DNA of 64,000 nucleotides from Actinosynnema pretiosum (GCF_024171695.1 NZ_JAMTCF010000011.1:270734-334733); one strand, 5' to 3'. Shown: positions 52,705-61,914, numbered from the stretch's first letter. Notes: generated from the letters alone by a model not told the origin. Numbers and translations are program-made.

Positions 52705-52894
52705 TGGAGGTCCGCTCTGCCGTGTTCTCGTTGTGAGCAAGCACCCAGTTCCGCCTCCTCCGGTGCCAGACCTCGTGCCGAGGCGCTCCACTGCCCTGAA
52801 CTGCGGCTCGTGCACGAACCCCGCCCACCTCCCCGCCGCCGCCATCAGGTCCAGTGGGCGCCGGGCCCGTGCCGCGCGGGCGTGAGGAGGAGCC

Positions 52895-53944
52895 GTGCCG
52901 CCCGACCCGCTCGACGTGCCCGCCCACGACCCCGACGCGCTGCGCCAGGTCCGCGCGCTGGTCGCGGAGAGCACCTCGGGCATGGCCCCCGTCCGCCCCC
53001 TTCACGCCCCCGCGCCGATCACCGTCCGGGCCGGTCGCCGGGGTGGGCTGCCCTTCGACAGCCTCACCTCCGACCTCCACCTCGGCTGCCTCCCCGTCAC
53101 CCAGGTCTGCTACGGCAGCTGCTTCGCCGCGCGGACCGCGTTCGGCGCCGGGTTCGACTTCGGCGTCCGCGTGCGGAACCACCTCGACGCGGACGTGCTG
53201 CGCGCCGACCTCGCGGCGCTGCCCGACGGGCAGCGGTTCCTGCGCAACGAGTGGAACAGCGACGCCTCCTGGGACTGGCGCGGCGCGCGCGAGCTGGCCG
53301 ACCTGGTGCGCGGGTCCGGGCGCCGCACCGTGTTCGTCACCAAGCACTTCCACCCGATCCCGCCGGACGCGCTGGCCGGGCTCGTCGCGGCGGGGGCGGA
53401 GCTGCGGGTGTCGGTCAGCGCGCTGGACACGCCAGGACAGCTGCGGCAGCGGCTCGCCGGGCTGCTGTCCTACCGGGACGCGGGCGGCGTGGCCGTGCCG
53501 GTGGTGATGAGCTCCCGCTACGCGGACGAGCGGCTCGGGCGCAGGCAGGACGGGCTGGTCGACTGGATCACCGCGCACGACCTGCCCGGCGCGGAGAACA
53601 GCCTGCGGTTCCCGCCGCACCTCCCGGTGACCGCGCTGCTGGACCGGGGCCGCGTCGGCGTGCTCGACGGCAGCGGCGACCTGTGGGCGGGCAGGCTCTA
53701 CGGCGACCGGTTGCCCGTGCCCACGATCACCGCCGTCCCCGCCGGCTACCCAGGGTTGCCGTGGCGTCACCGGTCCGAAGTGGACGGTGACCTGATGGCG
53801 TCCTGGACGTGCGACCCGGTGCCCTCGCACGAGGAGGTCGTGTCCGGCGCCAGGCTGGCGAAACCGGAGCAGTGCGGCGTCTCCCGGACCTGGGTCCGCG
53901 CGCCCGGCCCCTCCGGTTCCGCACGGGCCCCGCGTGAACCGTAA
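52895..53944 (+). CDS. Radical-SAM-like TIM-barrel protein with an incomplete cysteine motif
   Basis: 349 residues from GTG 52895 (GAGGAGGAG upstream). The region HLGCLPVTQVCYGSCFAART has cysteines at about 65, 72 and 76, i.e. C-x6-C-x3-C followed by FAA, where a canonical CxxxCxxC would need another cysteine. Downstream elements resemble a radical SAM barrel (TVFVTKHFHPIPPDALAGLV; RVSVSALDTPGQLRQRLAGL; VPVVMSSRYADER). It may hold an iron-sulphur cluster with unusual ligands or be a catalytically dead relative. The C-terminal 35 residues are Arg/Pro-rich. Stands alone in the window; function unknown. Confidence 0.6.
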   Translation: MPPDPLDVPAHDPDALRQVRALVAESTSGMAPVRPLHAPAPITVRAGRRGGLPFDSLTSDLHLGCLPVTQVCYGSCFAARTAFGAGFDFGVRVRNHLDADVLRADLAALPDGQRFLRNEWNSDASWDWRGARELADLVRGSGRRTVFVTKHFHPIPPDALAGLVAAGAELRVSVSALDTPGQLRQRLAGLLSYRDAGGVAVPVVMSSRYADERLGRRQDGLVDWITAHDLPGAENSLRFPPHLPVTALLDRGRVGVLDGSGDLWAGRLYGDRLPVPTITAVPAGYPGLPWRHRSEVDGDLMASWTCDPVPSHEEVVSGARLAKPEQCGVSRTWVRAPGPSGSARAPREP

Positions 53945-54044
53945 CGCGGTTGTGAACACCTTCCGCGATCATTGGGCGCATGAATGTAAACACTGCGTAG
54001 CAGTGCTTGGTACCCGCGCTCACCAGGGCTTACCCTCCTGCGCC

Positions 54045-54680
54045 ATGAGGGCGATCGCGGTGGCCGCGATGTTGGCGTTGATGTCGATCGGGTCGGCCTG
54101 GTTGTGGGGTGGCGCGGTCGCCGAGGGCTGGGCGTTCGCCTTCGCGCCCGAGTGCGGAGCCGTCGAGCGCGAGGACTGCGTGTTCGAGGAGCGCGTCACG
54201 GTGTCGAGCGCGTTCCGCGACTACGACGGCTCGGCGCAGCTGAAGTCGAAGGACGAGGGCGGCATCGAGCACGTCATCGCCGGACTGCCCAGCTGGGACG
54301 ACGTCAACCGCGTCGTCCCCGCCACGCCCGCCGAGGTCACCCTGGTGCGGTTCGCCGGGCGGACCCTGGACGTGGTCGGCGCGAGCGGCGAGCGCGTCAC
54401 GGTGTCCCCCGTGGCGGACGGCTCGTCGGCGAAGCTGCTGATGTGCGGCATCGCCGTGGTCGGCCTGTCCCTGCTGGTCCCGGCGGCCTGGTTCCGCAAG
54501 GGCGCGGCGGGCGCGGCGGCCGGTCTGTTCGCCGCGCTGGGCGCGGGCACCCTGGTGCCCAGGAGCATCGCGATCCCGCTGGAGATCCTGGTGTTCGTGG
54601 TGGTGAGCGCGCTCGTGGCGGCGCTGTTCCTGCTGCACAAGCCGTCTCCGACGCAGGCGGGGCCCGCGTCGGTCGCGTGA
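54045..54680 (+). CDS. Integral membrane protein of unknown function, probably leaderless
   Basis: 211 residues from ATG 54045. An N-terminal membrane segment (AIAVAAMLALMSIGSAWLWG), an exterior domain with two cysteines (FAPECGAVEREDCVFEERV), then two or three membrane helices (LLMCGIAVVGLSLLVPAAWF; AAAGLFAALGAGTLV; IPLEILVFVVVSALVAALFL). A TACCCT box ends 8 bases before the ATG with no ribosome-binding site between, which suggests a leaderless transcript. No family recognised. Confidence 0.75.
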   Translation: MRAIAVAAMLALMSIGSAWLWGGAVAEGWAFAFAPECGAVEREDCVFEERVTVSSAFRDYDGSAQLKSKDEGGIEHVIAGLPSWDDVNRVVPATPAEVTLVRFAGRTLDVVGASGERVTVSPVADGSSAKLLMCGIAVVGLSLLVPAAWFRKGAAGAAAGLFAALGAGTLVPRSIAIPLEILVFVVVSALVAALFLLHKPSPTQAGPASVA

Positions 54681-54687
54681 GGCGGTT

Positions 54688-54712
54688 CCCGCCGGGGCCC
54701 GTCCCCGGCGGG
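54688..54712. terminator. Bidirectional terminator
   Basis: Perfect 10-base stem CCCGCCGGGG (54688-54697) with 54703-54712 and a 5-base loop, between two convergent genes. Confidence 0.7.
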
Positions 54713-54724
54713 TGGCGCCCCGCC

Positions 54725-55972
54725 TCAGCCCGCCGCCCGCGCGACCTCCCTCGGGGCGGGACCCCTGTGACCGGCCGATCCCCTGGCGCAGGCGCGCGGC
54801 AGGTCGGGCAGCGCGTACCGGCCGGGGGAGCGCTCGGCCAGCAGGTGGACCGAGGCCAGTTCGGCCAGCAGGTCGGCCGCCCGCTCCGGTGAGCAGCCCG
54901 CCAGCACCGCCGCGCACGACGCGCCGACCCCGTCGTCCGCGCACCCGGCCAGCAGCCGGAGCAGGCGCGCCGCGTCCGCGCCCACCGCCCCGCGCGCCCA
55001 GGCCAGCGCGGCCCGCACGTCCGTCGCCGGGTCGTCGCTGTCGCCCAGGACGTCCAGCCCGGACCGGCTCAGCTCCTCGGCCAGCGCCGCCAGCGGCAGC
55101 CCTGGGCGGGTGGCCGCGCGGGCGGCGACGGCGGCCAGCGCCAGCGGGAGCCCGGCCGTGGCGGCGGCCAGGCGGTCAACGGCTCGCGGTTCGGCCGAGG
55201 TCCTGGCCGCGCCGAGCCGGGCGGTCAGCAGGTCGCGCGCCTGACCGTGGGGGAGCGCGCCCAGTGGGAGCGGGTGGGCGCCCACGCCGGTGATCAGGCC
55301 GGTGAGGGCGCCCCGGCTGGTCACCAGGGCCAGGCAGCCCGGCGCGGCGGGCAGCAGCGGGCGGACCTGGGTGGTGTCGCGGGCGTCGTCCAGCAGCACC
55401 AGGACCCGCTTGCCGTCCAGCAGGCCCCGGTACAGCGCGGCCCTGCGGTCCGGGGCGGACGGGACGCGGTCCTCGGGCACGCCCAGCGCCTCCAGCAGGT
55501 CCCGCAGCGCCTCGGCCGGGCGCCGGGGCGCGGTGGAGCCGCGCAGGTCCACGTGCAGCTGGCCGTCCGGGAAGCGGCCCCGCGCCCGGTGCGACCAGTG
55601 CACCGCCAGCGCGCTCTTGCCGACGCCCGCCGCGCCGGACACCGCGCAGACCACCGCCGCCGTCGGCGTCGGCAGCGCGTCCAGGCGGGACAGCTCCCCG
55701 GACCGGCCGGTGAAGCCGCGCACGTCCACGGGCAGCTGCGCGGGCCCCGCGCTCGGCTCCTGGCCCGAGGCCGCGACCAGGAAACCGGTCAGGTCGGCGT
55801 CCGCGAGGCCGAGCGCGCCCGCCAGCAGGCGCACCGTCGCCGCCCTCGGCGCGCAGGTCCGACCGTTCTCGATCTTGCCGATGCTGCGCAGCGCCACCCC
55901 GGACCGGGCGGCCAGGTCCTCCTGGGTCAGCGACAGCCGCCGCCGGTGCGTGCGGACCAGGTCACCGAACAC
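54725..55972 (-). CDS. XRE helix-turn-helix and NB-ARC ATPase regulator without a sensor repeat domain
   Basis: 415 residues. N-terminal XRE HTH (HRRRLSLTQEDLAARSGVAL; RSIGKIENGRTCAPRAATV), then an NB-ARC domain: P-loop VSGAAGVGKSALAVHW, Walker B RVLVLLDDARDTTQVRP, sensor LALVTSRGALTGL, GLPLALAAVAARA, and a winged-helix segment ending near RYALPDLPRACARG. AfsR-like relatives continue with long TPR arrays; here the chain stops after the winged helix and no continuing frame is found downstream. It may be a trimmed but functional regulator. It is divergent from a secreted peptidoglycan-binding-like gene. Confidence 0.85.
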   Translation of the reverse strand: MFGDLVRTHRRRLSLTQEDLAARSGVALRSIGKIENGRTCAPRAATVRLLAGALGLADADLTGFLVAASGQEPSAGPAQLPVDVRGFTGRSGELSRLDALPTPTAAVVCAVSGAAGVGKSALAVHWSHRARGRFPDGQLHVDLRGSTAPRRPAEALRDLLEALGVPEDRVPSAPDRRAALYRGLLDGKRVLVLLDDARDTTQVRPLLPAAPGCLALVTSRGALTGLITGVGAHPLPLGALPHGQARDLLTARLGAARTSAEPRAVDRLAAATAGLPLALAAVAARAATRPGLPLAALAEELSRSGLDVLGDSDDPATDVRAALAWARGAVGADAARLLRLLAGCADDGVGASCAAVLAGCSPERAADLLAELASVHLLAERSPGRYALPDLPRACARGSAGHRGPAPREVARAAG

Positions 55973-56382
55973 CGGCGCCGTCCTTCCCGGCGGGGCGCCC
56001 GCGATCGGAACGTGCCTGCGAAGTGCCGGTCAGGGACCTGGGTTCCGGCGCGGCGGCGCGCGATGGTTGAGGAGTTCCCGCCACGGTCGTCGGGAGTAAT
56101 TCAGCGGGGCGGCGAAGAATGGGGGAGGTGCTCGTGGGGAAAGCGGTTCCGTGGTCGTTCGGTCGCACGTCGAGTCGCGCTGCGGAATTCCTTGTCACGA
56201 GTGATCCCCCTCGTCAGGCGCTGGTGCGCTGGCGATCTTTATAGCCCGCTGCGGTCTCGCAAGCCAACGGTCTTCGGCCTGTTCGGTCGGTTAACCGCAG
56301 TCTTGCCCGGTTTCTGTGAACGCCCTCGCGGTCCGCCGCCGTGATTTGTGGAATCCACCTGCGATCGATGGAGCTGATTGTT

Positions 56383-56844
56383 GTGAAGAAGTGGATGAAG
56401 GCCCTGGTGGCGACCGCCGTGGTGGTCGGCTCGGCGTCGGTCCTGCCCGCGACGGCGCTGGCCGCCCCCGCCGTCGTCGCGGCGCCCGCCTCCGCCCAGA
56501 GCGCCCAGTCCGGTGACGTCGGCGTGCTCGCGGTGGTCAACCTCGGCCTGAGCACCACCCAGGCCAAGTACGTGCAGTGCTGGCTCGCCGACTACTGGAA
56601 CTACACCGACGGCATCGACGGCCAGCTGGGCACCAACAGCTGGAAGGCGTTCCAGCGCGGGCTCAAGGCCTACTGGGGCTACACCGACTCGATCGACGGC
56701 GACCCCGGCCCGAACACCATCAAGGCGCTGCAGCGGCTCCTGAAGGCGGACTACGGCTACACCGGCGCCATCGACGGCGACCCCGGTTCGGGCACCCAGG
56801 CCGCGTTCAAGCGCTTCGCGAACACCTCGTCCGGCCACTGCTGA
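56383..56844 (+). CDS. Secreted protein with three peptidoglycan-binding-like repeats
   Basis: 153 residues from GTG 56383 (GGAG eight bases upstream; ATG 56368 is possible). Signal peptide ends ATALA. Three short repeats follow: YWNYTDGIDGQLGTNSWKAF, YWGYTDSIDGDPGPNTIKAL and DYGYTGAIDGDPGSGTQAAF, each with the GxxDGxxGxxT pattern of PG_binding_1 domains. No enzymatic domain, so it probably coats or binds peptidoglycan. The 410-base upstream region 55973-56382 holds its promoter (a TATAGC at about 56240) and no other gene. Confidence 0.85.
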   Translation: MKKWMKALVATAVVVGSASVLPATALAAPAVVAAPASAQSAQSGDVGVLAVVNLGLSTTQAKYVQCWLADYWNYTDGIDGQLGTNSWKAFQRGLKAYWGYTDSIDGDPGPNTIKALQRLLKADYGYTGAIDGDPGSGTQAAFKRFANTSSGHC

Positions 56845-56851
56845 TCCTGCT

Positions 56852-56889
56852 GCCGGGGGCGGGACGTCCTCGGGCGTCCCGCCCCCGGC
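56852..56889. terminator. Bidirectional terminator
   Basis: Perfect 15-base stem (56852-56866 with 56875-56889) and 8-base loop between the peptidoglycan-binding-like gene and the convergent glycosyltransferase gene. Confidence 0.8.
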
Positions 56890-57696
56890 TCACCCGGACT
56901 CCCCGCCCACCAGGCGGATGTTCGGCCCCAGGTCCACGTCGTGGCTGCCCGCCCCCGGCCGCTCGACGGACACCCGCAGCCCCGTGCTGCGCAGCGCCTT
57001 CGCCCGCTGCAGCGCGATCCGGCGGCCGGTGTGCTCGAGGCCGGGGTAGAGGGAGCTGTTCGTGGTCTGCGCGGGGTGCTTGCGGTAGAGCCAGGTCACG
57101 GCGTGGTCGTGCCAGCCGGGGGTCAGCTCGGACAGGGCGACCAGCGCGCCCAGCTCGTCGTCGACCGGCACGCCGGTCCAGCCGCCCAGCGCGCGCAGGG
57201 TCTCCGTCCTGGCCGCGAGGCCACCCCCGTGCAGGGGCCAGTTGCCGCCGCGCTCCTCGGCCCAGCGGTTCACCGCGCCCGGCGGCACCGGGCCGTGCGG
57301 CAGGTCCGGCGGGAACGGGCGGCGCGTGCCGTCGGGGAGCAGGTCGTCCGCCGACATCACCGCCCAGTGCACCGGGTGCTCCTCGAAGCGGCTGATCAGG
57401 GTGGCGAGCGCGTGCGGCAGCAGGACGTCGTCGTGGTCCAGGTTCTGCACCAGCTCGCCGGTCGCCCGCGCCAGCGCCAGGTTGCGGGTCGCGGCGATGC
57501 CGAGCCTGACGCCGTTGCCCGCGTAGCGCGCCCCGCCGACCCGGTCGGCCAGCGCGGGGGCCTCGCCGTCCTCCTGGACCAGCCACTCGCACGCCCAGCC
57601 CGGCGGGAGTTGTTGCGCGGCAACGCTCCTGGCCGTCTCCGCCAGGTAGTGGGCGCTCGGGGCGTGCGCCGCGGTGATCACCGAGATCGTGCGCAT
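56890..57696 (-). CDS. Family 2 (GT-A) glycosyltransferase
   Basis: 268 residues. ISVITAAHAPSAHYLAETAR at the N-terminus and the nucleotide-sugar/metal-binding region LVQNLDHDDVLLPHALATLI (DHDD in place of DxD), then LHGGGLAARTETLRALGGWT. A soluble GT-A enzyme without membrane span. It follows the GT4 gene by 16 bases and is its operon partner; together they could decorate a surface glycan, glycolipid or natural product. Acceptor unknown. Confidence 0.85.
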   Translation of the reverse strand: MRTISVITAAHAPSAHYLAETARSVAAQQLPPGWACEWLVQEDGEAPALADRVGGARYAGNGVRLGIAATRNLALARATGELVQNLDHDDVLLPHALATLISRFEEHPVHWAVMSADDLLPDGTRRPFPPDLPHGPVPPGAVNRWAEERGGNWPLHGGGLAARTETLRALGGWTGVPVDDELGALVALSELTPGWHDHAVTWLYRKHPAQTTNSSLYPGLEHTGRRIALQRAKALRSTGLRVSVERPGAGSHDVDLGPNIRLVGGESG

Positions 57697-57712
57697 GGGA
57701 CCTTCCGGTTCG

Positions 57713-58807
57713 TCAGCTGCTTCGGATCTTCTCCAGCGCGGCGAGGAACGCCTCCGCCGACCGCTCCCAGTCCATGCCCTCGGCGGTGCGCCTGCCCGCC
57801 TCGACCAGCCGGGCGCGCAACGCCCCGTCGCCGATCAGGGATAGCACCGCCCCGGCCATGCCGTCCGCGTCGCCGACGTCCACCAGCAGGGCGTTGCGCC
57901 CGTGCGCGCAGAAGTCCTCCACCCCGCCGTTGCGGGTGCTCACCACCGCCGTGCCGCAGGCCATCGCCTCCGCGACCGGCAGGCCCCAGCCCTCGTGCAC
58001 CGAGGAGCACAGGTGCACCGCGCTGCCCCGGTAGGCGTGGCTGGCCTGCTCGGGACCGTTGCGGGCGCGCGAGTACCCCGCCCACGCGGGAAGTTCGGGG
58101 TGCCTGCGCTCGGGGCCGAACGCGTTGACCCGCAGCTCGGGCAGCTCCGCGCGCACCGCCCGCAGCGCGGCGATCGCGGTGGACGAGCCCTTCTGCGGGC
58201 CGGTGCCGAGCAGGACGCTCACGCTCGCGCCCCTCGGCGGGTCCGGGTCGGGCGGGCGGTACGCGGCGTGGTCCAAGCCGTTGCGCGCCAACGAGATCCG
58301 CTCGTCCGGCACGCCGAGTCCGCGCAGCTTCCCGGCCAGGTGCTCGGACACCACGACCTTGGGCAGCGCCGAGCGCAGCACCGCGTCCACCTCGCCGGGG
58401 TCCGGGACGCCCCAGATCTCGTAGCCCTGCACCAGGTGCGCCGGGCGGCCGTGCCGGGGCTGGGCCGACAGGAGCAGCCGCGCGGTGGTCCAGTAGGTGG
58501 CCACGGTGACGTCGGCGTCGGGCAGCGCTCCGGGGGACAGCTCGTCGACCATGACCATCCGCACGGCCGGGTCGACCCGCGTCCAGCGCAACCAGCGGTG
58601 GAGGCCGTCGGGTCTCCTGCTGTGCCAGCGGTCCCGCGCGATCTCGCGGCAGTGCTTGACCGGCCTGCGCCAGCCCTCGCGCCACCGCTCGTGCACCACG
58701 GTCACCTCGTGGCCCCGGCGGGTGAGCCGGTTCGCGTGCTCGTAGACCACGCGGAACCCGCCGCTCGGCAGCCGGGAGAACACCGGGAGGACGAACGTGA
58801 CCCGCAT
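57713..58807 (-). CDS. Family 4 (GT-B) glycosyltransferase
   Basis: 364 residues. N-terminal acceptor domain FVLPVFSRLPSGGFRVVYEH; C-terminal donor domain with SLARNGLDHAAYRPP, VLLGTGPQKGSSTAIAALRA and the conserved EGWGLPVAEAMACGTAVVST block (E-x7-E). Retaining GT-B enzyme. First gene of a two-gene operon with the GT2 protein. Donor sugar and acceptor cannot be told from sequence. Confidence 0.9.
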   Translation of the reverse strand: MRVTFVLPVFSRLPSGGFRVVYEHANRLTRRGHEVTVVHERWREGWRRPVKHCREIARDRWHSRRPDGLHRWLRWTRVDPAVRMVMVDELSPGALPDADVTVATYWTTARLLLSAQPRHGRPAHLVQGYEIWGVPDPGEVDAVLRSALPKVVVSEHLAGKLRGLGVPDERISLARNGLDHAAYRPPDPDPPRGASVSVLLGTGPQKGSSTAIAALRAVRAELPELRVNAFGPERRHPELPAWAGYSRARNGPEQASHAYRGSAVHLCSSVHEGWGLPVAEAMACGTAVVSTRNGGVEDFCAHGRNALLVDVGDADGMAGAVLSLIGDGALRARLVEAGRRTAEGMDWERSAEAFLAALEKIRSS

Positions 58808-58911
58808 GGCCGCAGTGTGGCACAGGGCGCGCCGCCGTGACGGGCGCGCGGCGGGCGCGCGGCGACGCCGACGACCGCACGGGCGGCCGTCGACGCCGAG
58901 GGGAAGTCGGC

Positions 58912-59604
58912 TCAGTACAGGAAGTTCCGGTACGGGCCGTTCAGGATGCCGTTCTTCTGGGACTGGTTGAAGTGCGTGTTCGGGTAGTCGTAGAACGAGG
59001 CCGACATCGGGGTGCCGTCGGTGAAGCTGGAGTCCGGCAGGCCGAGGGCGTGCCCCAGCTCGTGCACCATCCCGCCGTACCAGCGGTTCATCGGCCCGTT
59101 GACCCCGGCGGCCCCGTCCGCGTCGTGCCCGGACAGGATCACCCAGCCGCCACCGCCGCCACCGCCCGCGCCCGGTCCCTCGGCCCGGATCTCACCGACG
59201 TTCAACCACCGGTTGTCCGGCGCGCCCAGCCCGAGCCGCCGCAGCAGCTCCTGCTGCATGTTGAACACCGTCCACCAGTACCGCTCCGAACCGTTCGGGG
59301 TGTTCTCGTACCAGCTGCGCACGCGCTCACCGGTGATCACCTCGACCACCGGGTCGTTGAGCCGGAACGTCTTCCCCAGCTCCTGCTTGTAGTACCGCTG
59401 CGCCTCGACCATCACCCGCGCGATCCCGTCCGCGTACCGCTGGTCGGGGGCCACGTCGGACGGCACGAGCAGGTGCACCCGCACCGTGCCGGTCGGGGGC
59501 GCCAGCGCTTCCACCGGGGCCGCCTGCGCGGCGGGCGAACCGGCCAGCGCGCCTGTCAGCACCAGGGACAGCAGGGGGACGAGCACCTTCCGCAAACGCG
59601 TCAT
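58912..59604 (-). CDS. Secreted zinc metalloprotease (HExxH)
   Basis: 230 residues from ATG 59604 (GAGGA upstream). Signal peptide ends AAQAA. A propeptide-free mature domain contains the metzincin-like motif GGMVHELGHALGLPDSSFTD and, after it, MSASFYDYPNTHF, where Met-turn and third ligand would lie. Gly-rich loop GAGGGGGGGWVILSGHD. It would act outside the cell on unknown proteins or peptides. Stands alone, divergent from the sortase genes. Confidence 0.85.
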   Translation of the reverse strand: MTRLRKVLVPLLSLVLTGALAGSPAAQAAPVEALAPPTGTVRVHLLVPSDVAPDQRYADGIARVMVEAQRYYKQELGKTFRLNDPVVEVITGERVRSWYENTPNGSERYWWTVFNMQQELLRRLGLGAPDNRWLNVGEIRAEGPGAGGGGGGGWVILSGHDADGAAGVNGPMNRWYGGMVHELGHALGLPDSSFTDGTPMSASFYDYPNTHFNQSQKNGILNGPYRNFLY

Positions 59605-59874
59605 CGCGTCCTCACATCCGCTCGGATCTGCCTTGGCGGCGGCGGTCACCGTGCTCCCCCTGCCCACCACTGTCGCAGCCGAAAAGGTTTTCGGCAACAG
59701 GTGGTTCCGGAACGCCCGCGTCCGTACACAGAGGACTGCGTTCGGCCTTCCGGGCGCGGGGGCCGAATTCCCGGTCCGGGTGAGCAACCCCTGATGAGCG
59801 CGTGCGTCTTTCGGAGGGCAAGGAGCACCACGGCCGCCGGATGATCATCCGGTGGCGACTCATGGGGGAAAGTC

Positions 59875-60003
59875 ATGAATGCTCGATTCGCTTCAGCCTG
59901 CGCTTTTTCGGGTCTGGTCCTGCTGTCCGGCGCGGGGGTCGCCGGTGCCCAGGAAAGCACTGTCCCGTCCGGGGTCGCCTGGGCGTGGCGCAGGCGGGCC
60001 TGA
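59875..60003 (+). CDS. Short secreted peptide ORF overlapping the sortase start
   Basis: 42 codons from ATG 59875 (GGGGGAAAG upstream). The product is almost entirely a signal peptide (FASACAFSGLVLLSGAGVAG, then AQ) plus a 17-residue tail ending WRRRA. Its TGA overlaps the sortase ATG as TGATG, implying translational coupling. It may be a truncated secreted protein whose mature part has been lost, or a leader peptide. No sorting signal is visible. Confidence 0.45.
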   Translation: MNARFASACAFSGLVLLSGAGVAGAQESTVPSGVAWAWRRRA

Positions 60004-60605
60004 TGCGCCGGATCGGTTCGGCGGTGGCGGTCCTGGCGACCGCCGCCGCGCTGCTCTCCGGGTGCGCGGCGTCCGACGTCGCGCCCCCTGCGCCGACCTC
60101 GCCGCCCTTGTCGACCTCGGTGACCGCGAGCACCGCCACCGCTCCGAGCGCTGACGTCGCGCGGCCGACCGGGGTGCGCGTCCCGAAGCTCGGGGTGTCC
60201 TCGTCGCTGGTCGACCTCGGGCTCAACCCCGACGGGACCGTGCAGGTCCCACCGGTCGAGCAGCCGGAGCAGGCCGGCTGGTTCACCGGCGCGCCCAGGC
60301 CGGGCGAGCCGGGACCGGCGGTGGTCCTGGGCCACGTCAACGGCGGCGGGCGCGCGGGCGTCTTCTCCCGGCTGCACGAGCTCGTCGCGGGTGACGAGGT
60401 CCTCGTCGACCGGGCGGGCGGCGGGACGGCGCGGTTCGCGGTGACCCGCGTGGACCGGGTGGCGAAGGACGGCTTCCCCACCGAGCAGGTCTACGGCGAC
60501 ACCCAGGGGCCCGAGCTGCGGCTGATCACCTGCGGCGGCGAGTTCGACGAGTCCGCCCGCGGCTACCGGGACAACGTGATCGCCTACGCGGTCCTGCTCC
60601 CCTGA
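60003..60605 (+). CDS. Class F sortase-like transpeptidase (lipoprotein signal)
   Basis: 200 residues from ATG 60003. N-terminal signal with lipobox LLSGCA. Sortase fold: catalytic His in AVVLGHVNGGGRAGVFSRL, Cys in LRLITCGGEFDESARGYRDN, Arg in GYRDNVIAYAV. It is short and lacks a membrane anchor apart from the lipid, as in actinobacterial class F enzymes. Class F sortases attach or process surface proteins; the substrate is not encoded nearby unless the small upstream peptide is a remnant of it. The end overlaps the convergent permease by 22 bases. Confidence 0.88.
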   Translation: MRRIGSAVAVLATAAALLSGCAASDVAPPAPTSPPLSTSVTASTATAPSADVARPTGVRVPKLGVSSSLVDLGLNPDGTVQVPPVEQPEQAGWFTGAPRPGEPGPAVVLGHVNGGGRAGVFSRLHELVAGDEVLVDRAGGGTARFAVTRVDRVAKDGFPTEQVYGDTQGPELRLITCGGEFDESARGYRDNVIAYAVLLP

Positions 60606-61813
60606 CGCGCCAACCGGATCAGCGCTCCCGCGGCCAGCACCGCCGCGCCCGCGACCACCGAGCCGAGCGGGAGCGCGACCGCCAGGAGCAGGCAGCCGAC
60701 CAGTCCGACCACCGCCACCGCGCGGACCGGTCGGCTGCCGCCCAGCGTCCACGCGGACGCGTTGGCGATCGCGTAGTACACCAGCACCGCGAAGGAGGAG
60801 AACCCGATCGCCCCGCGCAGGTCCACTGCGGACACCAGGACCGCGACCACCGCGCCCACCGCCGTCGCGGCGCGGTGCGGCACCCCGTGGCGCGGGTGCA
60901 CGGCGGTCAGCGCGCGCGGCAGGTGGCCGTCCCGCGCCATGGCCAGCGCGGTGCGGGACACGCCGAGCACCAGCGCCAGCAACGCCCCCAGCGCGGCCAG
61001 CGCCGCTCCCGCCCGCACCACCGGCGCCGACCACGGCCACCCGGACGCGGCGGCGGCCAGCGGATCGGTCGCCGAGGCCAGCCCGCCCGGTCCGAGCGCG
61101 TCGAGCAGCGCCACCGCGACCACCGCGTACACCGGCAGCGCGATCGCCAGCGAGGCCGCGACGGCGCGCGGGATGGTGCGGGCCGGGTCGCGCACCTCCT
61201 CGCCGAGCGTGGTGACCCGCGCGTACCCGGCGAACGCGAAGAACAGCAGTCCGGCCGACTCCAGCACGCCCAGCGGGCCGACGTCCCCGGTCCAGGTCCG
61301 GCCCGCGCCGGGCGCCGGGGCGATGACCACCAGCGCCAGCACGAGCAGCACCAGCGCCACGATCACCGCCGTGGCGGCCAGCGACTTGCGCACGCCCGAG
61401 CAGGTCAGCGCGGTCACCACCAGCACGGCGGCCACGGCGAGTGCGGCGCGCGCGGGCCGCCCGGCGTCGGGCAGCGCGTAGGCCGAGGCGGTCAGCGCCA
61501 TCGCCGCGCACGACGCCGTCTTGCCCACCACGAACCCCCACCCGGCCAGGTGCCCCCAGAACGGCCCGAGCCGCTCGCGCCCGTGGGCGTAGGCGCCGCC
61601 GGACACCGGGTGGCGGGCCGCGAGGCGCGCCGACGACGCGGCGTTGCAGCAGGCGACGACGGCGGCGATCGCCAGTCCCGCGAGCAGCCAGGTCCCGGCG
61701 GCGCGGGCGGCGGGCGCGAAAGCCGCGAACACTCCCGCGCCGAGCATCGCGCCCAACCCGGTGAGCGTCGCGCCGCCGAGGCCCAACCGGCGGGCGAGCG
61801 GGGGTGGGGGCAC
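60584..61813 (-). CDS. Amino-acid/polyamine/organocation (APC) permease
   Basis: 409 residues from GTG 61813 (AAGGA upstream). About twelve membrane helices; N-terminal GLGGATLTGLGAMLGAGVFA matches the APC helix 1 motif, and GYARVTTLGEEVRDPARTIP is the conserved loop. Transports an amino acid or amine; substrate not clear. Stands alone. Confidence 0.88.
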   Translation of the reverse strand: MPPPPLARRLGLGGATLTGLGAMLGAGVFAAFAPAARAAGTWLLAGLAIAAVVACCNAASSARLAARHPVSGGAYAHGRERLGPFWGHLAGWGFVVGKTASCAAMALTASAYALPDAGRPARAALAVAAVLVVTALTCSGVRKSLAATAVIVALVLLVLALVVIAPAPGAGRTWTGDVGPLGVLESAGLLFFAFAGYARVTTLGEEVRDPARTIPRAVAASLAIALPVYAVVAVALLDALGPGGLASATDPLAAAASGWPWSAPVVRAGAALAALGALLALVLGVSRTALAMARDGHLPRALTAVHPRHGVPHRAATAVGAVVAVLVSAVDLRGAIGFSSFAVLVYYAIANASAWTLGGSRPVRAVAVVGLVGCLLLAVALPLGSVVAGAAVLAAGALIRLARQGSRTA

Positions 61814-61914
61814 GGGCGCGTCCTTCGGATCGGGGGCGACCGGGTGAGTGCACCACGTCCCCGGCGCGACCCGCCCGCGCGAACCCCGACTGTTCACCCC
61901 CGCGCCGGGAAACG

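Noticed and set aside
52705..52894. Minus-strand fragments (VHEPQFRAVERLG and EVWHRRRRNWVLAHNE in different frames) suggesting a decayed gene
   Set aside because: Too short, no start or family match; could be a relic but cannot be supported.
54725..55972. Frameshifted full-length AfsR-like regulator
   Set aside because: No continuing TPR frame downstream; the neighbouring gene and terminator follow within 44 bases, so the short form is real.
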